DNA from: a candidate division WOR-3 bacterium
GTDB taxonomy: Bacteria > SDB-A
NCBI GenBank assembly: GCA_016926475.1
Contig: JAFGON010000028.1
Span: forward strand, 1 to 11,003
Length of the DNA: 11,003 nt
Direction: 5' to 3'
In this document: positions 1 through 4,811 of the stretch, piece by piece
Layout of the letters: every line of letters begins with the position of its first letter
Numbering within the stretch: the stretch's first letter is position 1
The notes under the pieces: model-generated
The model's database searches: none
The model's input: the letters and a program-made list of their open reading frames with translations, nothing else
Told to the model about the DNA's origin: nothing
Position numbers and translations under genes: made by a program

Positions 1-16
1 AATTTCTACCACGAAG

Positions 17-45
17 TTATAAAATTTGTGATACAAATTTTATAA
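17..45. repeat. Hairpin, 13-bp arms
   Basis: The arms TTATAAAATTTGT (17-29) and ACAAATTTTATAA (33-45) are exact reverse complements around a 3-base loop. A CCACGAAG core at 9-16 lies directly to the left. This makes it a variable hairpin of the same family as those further right, in the inverted orientation. The left end of this module is probably cut by the window edge. Confidence 0.75.
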
Positions 46-61
46 AGAAATATTTCTTTAT
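42..61. repeat. Perfect 20-bp palindrome
   Basis: ATAAAGAAATATTTCTTTAT reads the same on both strands with no spacer. It overlaps the right arm of the preceding hairpin by four bases. It could form a cruciform or bind a dimeric protein. Because it is AT-only apart from one G and one C, chance in AT-rich DNA is a partial explanation. Confidence 0.6.
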
Positions 62-71
62 GATTTTCTTC

Positions 72-182
72 ACTTCGTGAAGGAAAATTGTATTCAATTT
101 TCCCTTCGTGGAGGTGTAAAGCAGAGTTTTCCACCCTTCGTGGTTGATATCTTTTTTATCTTTTATTTTCAATTTATTCAAA
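72..182 (+). repeat. Hairpin module, forward orientation, left copy
   Basis: Three TTCGTG cores begin at 74, 105 and 137. Between the first two lies the hairpin GGAAAATTG/CAATTTTCC (82-103, 9-bp arms, 4-base loop). Between the second and third is an imperfect hairpin (113-135, GGTGTAAA against TTTTCCACC). A GTTGATATC plus T-rich spacer follows, matching the spacer in the right-hand tandem copies. The right end is ill-defined because the spacer fades into ordinary AT-rich sequence. Confidence 0.75.
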
Positions 183-200
183 GACCAAATACAATTATTA

Positions 201-285
201 CCACGAAGGCTGGCTTATTTGCATATGGCAAATAAGCCAGCTACACGAAGGAGTAAATCATAAATGATTTACTCTACACGAAGTT
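201..285 (-). repeat. Hairpin module, inverted orientation
   Basis: Three CACGAA cores (reverse of TTCGTG) start at 202, 244 and 277. Between them are two perfect hairpins. One has 14-bp arms, GCTGGCTTATTTGC/GCAAATAAGCCAGC (209-241, loop ATATG). The other has 11-bp arms, GAGTAAATCAT/ATGATTTACTC (251-274, loop AA). It is the mirror image of the module starting at 721, so the nuclease-like gene between them is bracketed symmetrically. Confidence 0.8.
274..285. repeat. Left terminal inverted repeat of GxxExxY cassette
   Basis: CTACACGAAGTT here is the exact reverse complement of AACTTCGTGTAG at 721-732 on the other side of the GxxExxY gene. It is made of the innermost core of the inverted module plus two extra bases. 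The two copies delimit a segment of about 460 bp holding a single gene. Confidence 0.75.
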
Positions 286-312
286 GAGAGTATAAATTTT
301 TAAGAGAAAATC

Positions 313-684
313 ATGATTTTTGACGAGTTATCAAATAAAGTTATTAATTGTGCTATCGAAGTTCATAAAAATTTAGGTCCTGGATTATTAGAATCAGCTT
401 ATGAACAATGTATGTCTTTTGAATTAAATCAAAGGGGTATTCCTTTTAAAATTCAATACACATTACCAATAGAATATAAAAAAATAAAAATTGATTGTGG
501 TTACAGAATTGATATTTTAGTTGACGATAAAATAATCATCGAATTAAAAAGTGTAGATAAAATATTATCAATTCACAAAGCTCAACTTTTAACATATATG
601 AAACTTGCAAAAATAAATATTGGATTACTTATTAATTTCAATGTGAGTAAAATAAAAGATGGCATTATAAGATTTGTAATTTAG
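313..684 (+). CDS. GxxExxY family protein (PD-(D/E)xK nuclease-like)
   Basis: This 123-residue protein carries the defining GxxExxY motif (G24, E27, Y30, following the usual HKNLGPG stretch). A PD-(D/E)xK-like core follows: D67 in YRIDILV, then E77 and K79 in IELKS. A conserved HKAQLLTYM segment lies at 88-96. The length is that of a complete family member. Family function is not established; the fold suggests a metal-dependent nuclease, but activity is inference. The ATG at 313 has a weak AAGAG site at 302-306. The gene stands alone, is much more AT-rich than the genes from 1233 onward, and is bracketed by inverted hairpin modules. This suggests horizontal acquisition or a mobile cassette. 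The nearest gene, fprA, converges on it from the right. Confidence 0.88.
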   Translation: MIFDELSNKVINCAIEVHKNLGPGLLESAYEQCMSFELNQRGIPFKIQYTLPIEYKKIKIDCGYRIDILVDDKIIIELKSVDKILSIHKAQLLTYMKLAKINIGLLINFNVSKIKDGIIRFVI

Positions 685-720
685 CTTAAGTCTATAAAGA
701 TTTTTACCTTTATTATTTTT

Positions 721-732
721 AACTTCGTGTAG
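721..732. repeat. Right terminal inverted repeat of GxxExxY cassette
   Basis: AACTTCGTGTAG is the exact reverse complement of 274-285. It forms the first core of the right-hand tandem array and begins 36 bp after the stop codon of the GxxExxY gene. Confidence 0.75.
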
Positions 733-842
733 GACAAATCAATTTTGATTTGTCCCTTCGTGCAGGTGGGAAGCTATGCTCCCCACCCTTCGTAGTTGAT
801 ATTCTTTTCTTTTATTTCTCTTAGACTTTTTTCTTATCCATC
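721..842 (+). repeat. Tandem hairpin module A
   Basis: Cores start at 724, 757 and 789 (the last is TTCGTA). Hairpin 1 is GGACAAATCA/TGATTTGTCC (732-755, loop ATTT). Hairpin 2 is GGTGGGAAGC/GCTCCCCACC (765-787, loop TAT), with one A-C mismatch that would be a G-U pair in the other-strand transcript. A T-rich spacer beginning GTTGATATTC fills the rest. This is the first of four copies with a period of 120-123 bp. Confidence 0.85.
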
Positions 843-963
843 AACTTTCGTGTAGGACAAATGTAATCATTTGTCCCTTCGTGCAGGTGGGAAGCTATGC
901 TTCCCACCCTTCGTGGTTAATATTCTTTTCTTTTATTTCTCATAGACTATTTTCTTATCCATT
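843..963 (+). repeat. Tandem hairpin module B
   Basis: Cores start at 847, 878 and 910. Hairpin 1 is GGACAAATG/CATTTGTCC (855-876, loop TAAT). Hairpin 2 is the perfect GGTGGGAAGC/GCTTCCCACC (886-908, loop TAT). The spacer closely matches module A. Compared with A, hairpin 1 has changed on both arms together, keeping the pairing. Confidence 0.85.
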
Positions 964-1083
964 AACCTTCGTGTAGGACAAATGTAATCATTTGTCCCTT
1001 CGTGTAGAAAAAATGTTTACATTTTTTCCTTCGTAGTTGATATTCTTTTCTTTAATTTCTCATAGATTTATATCTTATCTATT
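964..1083 (+). repeat. Tandem hairpin module C
   Basis: Cores start at 968, 999 and 1030 (the last is TTCGTA). Hairpin 1 is identical to that of module B (976-997). Hairpin 2 is unrelated in sequence: GAAAAAATGT/ACATTTTTTC (1007-1028, loop TT). So a whole hairpin has been swapped while cores and spacer are retained. Confidence 0.85.
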
Positions 1084-1188
1084 AACCTTCGTGTAGATGA
1101 ATTGCTTGCAATTCATCCTTAGTGCAGAAAAAATGTTCACATTTTTTCCTTCGTGGTGGATATTCATTTTATTTTTCTCTTATCTTTT
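1084..1188 (+). repeat. Tandem hairpin module D
   Basis: Cores start at 1088, 1119 (mutated to TTAGTG) and 1150. Hairpin 1 is new: GATGAATTGC/GCAATTCATC (1096-1117, loop TT). Hairpin 2 (1127-1148) has the same arms as in module C with loop TC. The spacer is shorter and more diverged than in A to C. Confidence 0.85.
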
Positions 1189-1222
1189 AACCGCAGTGAA
1201 TATTCTTTCTTTAATTTTTATT
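1189..1222 (+). repeat. Collapsed remnant of a fifth module
   Basis: AACC at 1189 followed by GCAGTG, AATATTCTTTCTTT and a T-rich run resembles the module entry (AACC plus core) joined directly to the spacer (TTAATATTCTTTTCTTT). Both hairpins are missing. It lies 10 bp downstream of the fprA stop codon on the opposite strand. I read it as a deletion remnant, with moderate confidence. Confidence 0.45.
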
Positions 1223-1232
1223 TGACCTAATA

Positions 1233-2423
1233 TCAGTTCAAACGCTCGTTTATCTTTTTCCCCAAATCCCTACCGGCTTCGAAGCATTTTTCCAATATTT
1301 CATCATCCGGTTTGTAAGCCGCTTTTATTTCCGAGATCACTTCAATGGACATGGATTCGAGAAAAGCCTTCAGCTGTCCCGTCGCTTCTCCGCTCCAACC
1401 GTGTGATCCGAACACAATTCCGTATGGCACGCTGAATTTCAGGCCTTTTGCATAGGAAAGAGAATCAAAAAGAGAAGGGAAGGCATTGTTGTTTATTGTA
1501 GGTGAACCGGCCAGAAGAGCAGAAGATTCGAGGAGTTCAGCCGCAACATCGCTTCTGTTGCTCGACTGGAGATTTAAAACCACGGTGTGAATGTTTTCGG
1601 ATCTGAGTCCGTCCTCGAGATGTTTAGCCATCATTTCCGTGCTCTTCCACATGGTTTCGTAGATGATTACAGCTTTTTTCTTTTTTTTGAGCCGTGCCCA
1701 TTCCGAATACATTGACAGTACTTCGGAGAAATGTTTTTTGTCTCTCCAAATCGGTCCGTGATCCGGAGCGACGAGCGAAAAATCCATGCCGGCGAGTTTG
1801 TTCAGAGAAGCGGTCACCTGTTTTCCGTAGGGTGTGATTATGTTAGAGTAATACTCTGAAATCCTGTTTTTCAGAGTTTCCCAGGACAGTTCGTCGTCGA
1901 ATCTCTCGGAGGACGCCAGATGCATTCCAAAAGCGTCCTGAGAAAAGAGGATTTTCTCGGGTAAAAGATAGGACACCATGCTGTCGGGCCAGTGAAGCAT
2001 TGGTGTAACAAAAAAATCGAGCGAGGAATTTTTAAGGTCAATTCTCTCTCCGTCCTTGATTTCCGTTGTTTCAAGACCAGGGAAATATTTTTTTAGAGTT
2101 TTCACTCCGTTTGGAGACGCGAATATCTTTTCCGGAAGGACTTTTCGCGCAGTTTCAACTAGCGAGCCGGAATGGTCGGGTTCGGAATGGTTTGACACTA
2201 TGTAGTCTATCTTTTCAGGATCGACGACGTATTTTATCCTCGACATCATCTCTTCTTCGAATCCTTTTTTAACAGTGTCTATCAGCGTAATTTTATCTGC
2301 GAGTATTAGATAGGCGTTGTAGGTCGTTCCGAAATTCGTACTGTAACCGTGAAAATATCTGAGTCCCCAGTCAATCGCTCCGACCCAGAAAACTTTTTCT
2401 GAAATTTGTACGGATTTGTGCAT
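1233..2423 (-). CDS. fprA: A-type flavoprotein (flavodiiron O2/NO reductase)
   Basis: Cytoplasmic flavodiiron protein that reduces O2 to water or NO to N2O with electrons from a rubredoxin-like donor. The 396 residues match the two-domain family. A metallo-beta-lactamase-like domain (about 1-245) carries the diiron ligands H79, E81, D83 (NHSEPDH), H144 (LHWPD), D163 (SQDAFG) and H222 (APDHGPIW). A lysine-rich linker (246-250) leads to a flavodoxin domain (about 250-396) with an FMN phosphate loop (YETMWKST) and the AGSPTINNN and GSHGWSGEA segments. No rubredoxin domain is fused, so an external donor is needed. The ATG at 2423 has an AAAGGAA site about 6 bases upstream. It is the last gene of the perR-rbr-fprA run, 15 bp after rbr. 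Whether O2 or NO is preferred cannot be read from the sequence. Confidence 0.95.
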   Translation of the reverse strand: MHKSVQISEKVFWVGAIDWGLRYFHGYSTNFGTTYNAYLILADKITLIDTVKKGFEEEMMSRIKYVVDPEKIDYIVSNHSEPDHSGSLVETARKVLPEKIFASPNGVKTLKKYFPGLETTEIKDGERIDLKNSSLDFFVTPMLHWPDSMVSYLLPEKILFSQDAFGMHLASSERFDDELSWETLKNRISEYYSNIITPYGKQVTASLNKLAGMDFSLVAPDHGPIWRDKKHFSEVLSMYSEWARLKKKKKAVIIYETMWKSTEMMAKHLEDGLRSENIHTVVLNLQSSNRSDVAAELLESSALLAGSPTINNNAFPSLFDSLSYAKGLKFSVPYGIVFGSHGWSGEATGQLKAFLESMSIEVISEIKAAYKPDDEILEKCFEAGRDLGKKINERLN

Positions 2424-2438
2424 TTTGTTTCCTTTATT

Positions 2439-2993
2439 TCATAGCTTTTCGAACCATGCCTGAGGATGGTCGCACGCAGGGCATTTTTGAGGTGCTTCTT
2501 TTCCTTCGTGAATAAATCCGCAGTTCAGACACCTCCACTCCACTTTCTCGGGTTTGCAGAACATTTTGTCTATGTCTGAATGGAGCTGTCTGTATCTTTT
2601 TTCGTGGAATTTTTCCGCGACTGAAATGTTCTTCCAGACCAGGGCGATTTCATTGAAGCCCTCTTTTTCAGCTGTTCCGGCAAATTCCGGATATAGAATT
2701 GAATGTTCTTCGAGTTCGCCTTCCGCCGACAACAGAAGGTTTTCTTTAGTCGTGCCTATTTTACCGGCGGGAAATATTGCGGTAATTTCAAGGGGACCGC
2801 CTTCGAGGAATTTGAAAAATCTTTTCGCGTGCTCTTTTTCCTGGCGGGCGGTCTCTTCGAATATTGCCGCTATTTTTTCAAAGCCTTCTTTCTTGGCCTG
2901 TTTTGAAAAAAAATCGTAACGATTACGGGCCTGAGATTCTCCGGCAAAAGATTTCAAAAGGTTGATTTCCGTTTTAGTTCCTTTGACTCTCAC
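2439..2993 (-). CDS. rbr: Rubrerythrin
   Basis: Cytoplasmic non-haem diiron peroxidase that reduces hydrogen peroxide to water in anaerobes. The 184 residues hold an N-terminal ferritin-like four-helix domain (about 1-145). Its diiron ligands are E19 (AGES), E52 and H55 (QEKEH), E93 and E96 (GELEEH), and E127 and H130 (AEKFH). A C-terminal rubredoxin domain follows, with C155, C158 (RCLNCG) and C171, C174 (CPAC) as the Fe(SCys)4 site. All expected ligands are present, so it looks functional. The GTG start at 2993 is fixed by an AGGAGG at 2998-3003 with four bases of spacing. It follows perR by 20 bp and precedes fprA by 15 bp. This places it in one transcript, likely derepressed by peroxide through PerR. 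Confidence 0.96.
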   Translation of the reverse strand: MRVKGTKTEINLLKSFAGESQARNRYDFFSKQAKKEGFEKIAAIFEETARQEKEHAKRFFKFLEGGPLEITAIFPAGKIGTTKENLLLSAEGELEEHSILYPEFAGTAEKEGFNEIALVWKNISVAEKFHEKRYRQLHSDIDKMFCKPEKVEWRCLNCGFIHEGKEAPQKCPACDHPQAWFEKL

Positions 2994-3013
2994 TTTTCCT
3001 CCTTTGGTTTAAA

Positions 3014-3400
3014 TCATTCTTCTTTTTCAGACATGGAACAGACCGGGCAATAGCCCTCTGCGAGAACAGAGCGTCTTTTGATTTTATAATTGTTTTTTAT
3101 GTCAGAAAAAATTTCATTGTTGGGACTGATATTAAAATCGATTATGGACCCGCATTTCAGGCATACGAAATGACCGTGAGGAAAATTGTTTCCGTCGTAC
3201 CTTTCAGAACCGTCCAATGCCTTGATTTTTAGTATGTCGCCGCTTTCAACAAGATAATCGAGATTTCTGTAAACTGAAGCAAGACTGAGTTTTTTATAGA
3301 AAGGTTTTAAAAGAGTGTAAATTTCTTTTGCCGATGGATGAAAATCTGTTTTACTCAACAAATCCAACAATATATTTGAATAGCTTCTTTTTCTTCCCAC
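3014..3400 (-). CDS. perR: PerR-type peroxide-sensing Fur family repressor
   Basis: Fur-family metal-dependent DNA-binding repressor of 128 residues. The winged-helix part contains HPSAKEIY and the recognition-helix segment LSLASVYRNLDYL. The structural zinc site is C80, C83 (HFVCLKCG) and C118, C121 (YCPVC). Aligned by eye to Bacillus PerR, the five regulatory-metal ligands are all present: H21, D69, H75, H77 and D88. The Asp (not Glu) at the last position favours a peroxide sensor over an iron sensor. The GTG at 3400 is the only reasonable start, since the upstream frame is open to a stop near 3457 but has no ATG, GTG or TTG. No Shine-Dalgarno is visible. The protein is about 16 residues shorter at the N-terminus than Bacillus PerR. 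It heads the operon with rbr and fprA and probably controls itself through the adjacent operator. Confidence 0.9.
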   Translation of the reverse strand: MGRKRSYSNILLDLLSKTDFHPSAKEIYTLLKPFYKKLSLASVYRNLDYLVESGDILKIKALDGSERYDGNNFPHGHFVCLKCGSIIDFNISPNNEIFSDIKNNYKIKRRSVLAEGYCPVCSMSEKEE

Positions 3401-3402
3401 AA

Positions 3403-3421
3403 GATAATGGTAATCTTTATC
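3403..3421. promoter_or_regulatory. Fur/PerR-type operator
   Basis: GATAATGGTAATCTTTATC matches the classical 19-bp Fur box (GATAATGATAATCATTATC) at 17 of 19 positions and is itself a partial palindrome (14 of 19). It ends 2 bp upstream of the perR GTG start. On the minus strand a TATGAT (3424-3419) overlaps it and could be the -10 element, which would give a near-leaderless perR transcript. A dimer bound here would block perR-rbr-fprA transcription. It lies well upstream of the divergent kamA promoter, so an effect there is possible but less direct. Confidence 0.72.
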
Positions 3422-3453
3422 ATAAAAAAAGCAAGCGGAAAATAAAATAACTC

Positions 3454-3481
3454 TTTACTTTTTACTAAAAAGTATTATATA
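3454..3481 (+). promoter_or_regulatory. Putative sigma-70-like promoter for the kamA operon
   Basis: TTTACT (3454-3459) and TATATA (3476-3481) are separated by 16 bases. They lie about 30 bp upstream of the ribosome binding site in a very AT-rich divergent intergenic region. AT-richness makes chance matches likely, so confidence is modest. Confidence 0.4.
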
Positions 3482-3495
3482 TGCTCTAAATTTTT

Positions 3496-3502
3496 AAAGG
3501 AG
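3496..3502 (+). promoter_or_regulatory. Ribosome binding site deciding the kamA start
   Basis: AAAGGAG lies 7 bases before GTG at 3510 but only 1 base before the in-frame TTG at 3504. The spacing therefore selects the GTG as the start. Confidence 0.75.
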
Positions 3503-3509
3503 TTTGAAA

Positions 3510-4805
3510 GTGGAAAAAGAAACAAGAGTTGCGGAAGAAACAGAACCTCCCAATTCGCAGAAAGAGACTTTACAAAATGAAGAGACCGAACCTCCCTCGC
3601 AAAAAACACGGGAAGACTACGGTTATTACGGCGTAGACGAGTATCTGACCGCTCTTGCGGCCTATTCCAAGAAAGAGCACGGATACGGAAGAATACCTTC
3701 CAAAAGACTTAAATTCATAAAAAATTATTTCCCCGATATCAGCATCTCTGAATGGAACGACTGGAAATGGCAGATCAAAAACAGCGTTAAATCTGCCGAA
3801 GAGCTTTCTAAATTCGTCAATCTGACGGAAGAGGAATTCGCATTCATAGAAAAAAATCAGAGCATTTTACCCCTGAGAGTAACGCCTTATTACGCGAGCC
3901 TTCTTGCGGGAACAACATTGGCCAACCCTTTGACCCGCTCTGTGGTGCCGATCGCCGACGAAACTGTTTTCTCTCCGGACGAGGAGAACGATCCGCTTTC
4001 CGAGGAACTTCAGAGTCCTGTCGAAAACCTGGTTCACAGGTATCCTGACAGGGTTTTGTTTCTCGTTACCGGTTTCTGTTCGACATACTGCAGGTACTGT
4101 ACGAGATCGAGATATGTCGGAGAAAACCACAAATGCGAAAACAGGAACAGGACCCACGAAAATGCTTTTGAATACATAAAAAATCACAAAGAGATCAGGG
4201 ACGTCATAATATCCGGCGGAGATCCGCTGACGTTGCCCGACGAGACGCTTGAAAAAATTGTGTCAAGAATAAGACAGATTCCTCACGTCGAGATAATCAG
4301 AATCGGGACAAAAGTGCCCGCTGTTCTTCCTCAGAGGATTACGTCAAATCTGATAAAGACGCTGAAAAAATTCAATCCTCTTTACATAAACATTCACTTC
4401 ACTCATCCGGAAGAGATTACTGAGGAGACTGCAGCTGCATGCAGACGCCTTGCAGACGGCGGATTTCCTTTGGGAAGTCAGACGGTTTTGCTGAAGGGTA
4501 TCAATGACTCGCCTCTCATACTTAAGGAGCTCTTTCACAAACTTCTCGCCGCAAGGGTCAGGCCTTACTATCTCTACCAATGTGACAAGGTTTTGGGAAC
4601 CTCTCATTTCAGAACTGAAATAGAAGAAGGTATTGAAATCATTAAACAGCTCAGAGGCTTCACGAGCGGTTTGGCTATGCCGAATTATATAGTCGATTTG
4701 CCTAAAGGCGGCGGAAAAATTGCCCTTCTGCCGAATTACGTCAAAAAGGAAGAAAAAGGCAATTACACATTCTGTAATTTCAAGGGCGATACATACGGGT
4801 ACTGA
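3510..4805 (+). CDS. kamA: KamA family radical SAM aminomutase (lysine 2,3-aminomutase-like)
   Basis: Cytoplasmic [4Fe-4S]/SAM- and PLP-dependent enzyme that shifts the alpha-amino group of L-lysine to the beta carbon. The GTG start gives 431 residues; a TTG six bases upstream is poorly spaced from the binding site. Visible features are the radical-SAM motif C190, C194, C197 (CSTYCRYC), the SAM-binding SGGDPL (about 235-240), and the PLP lysine K403 in KGGGK. Positions equivalent to the clostridial substrate-binding Asp293 and Asp330 are kept as D359 (YQCD) and D396 (VDLP), which favours a lysine substrate. Two things are odd. A charged N-terminal extension contains EETEPP twice (9-14, 24-29). 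The C-terminus stops at the TYGY segment, lacking the cysteine-rich zinc tail of clostridial enzymes, although the partner-position Cys (C311) remains. It heads a run with the ATP-grasp gene 6 bp downstream. EpmB is unlikely because of the Asp pattern and context. Confidence 0.88.
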   Translation: MEKETRVAEETEPPNSQKETLQNEETEPPSQKTREDYGYYGVDEYLTALAAYSKKEHGYGRIPSKRLKFIKNYFPDISISEWNDWKWQIKNSVKSAEELSKFVNLTEEEFAFIEKNQSILPLRVTPYYASLLAGTTLANPLTRSVVPIADETVFSPDEENDPLSEELQSPVENLVHRYPDRVLFLVTGFCSTYCRYCTRSRYVGENHKCENRNRTHENAFEYIKNHKEIRDVIISGGDPLTLPDETLEKIVSRIRQIPHVEIIRIGTKVPAVLPQRITSNLIKTLKKFNPLYINIHFTHPEEITEETAAACRRLADGGFPLGSQTVLLKGINDSPLILKELFHKLLAARVRPYYLYQCDKVLGTSHFRTEIEEGIEIIKQLRGFTSGLAMPNYIVDLPKGGGKIALLPNYVKKEEKGNYTFCNFKGDTYGY

Positions 4806-4811
4806 TTTTCT

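Noticed and set aside
9-312. Insertion sequence with terminal inverted repeats
   Set aside because: No transposase or DDE/HUH protein is encoded, and no target-site duplication is evident around the 12-bp inverted repeats. I treat the structure as a possible cassette only.
721-1188. CRISPR array
   Set aside because: The constant parts are only 7-11 bp, the intervening sequences are themselves palindromes and some recur in neighbouring modules. No cas gene is present.
2554-2919. Long plus-strand open frame antisense to rubrerythrin
   Set aside because: It is a shadow of a gene with all diiron and rubredoxin ligands, and its own translation has no recognisable motif.
3504-3509. KamA start at TTG 3504
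   Set aside because: It is one base from the AAAGGAG site, too close for initiation; GTG at 3510 has a 7-base spacer.
3510-4805. EpmB (EF-P lysylation aminomutase)
   Set aside because: Both substrate aspartates of lysine 2,3-aminomutase are kept, the extended N-terminal region is present, and no epmA or efp gene is nearby.
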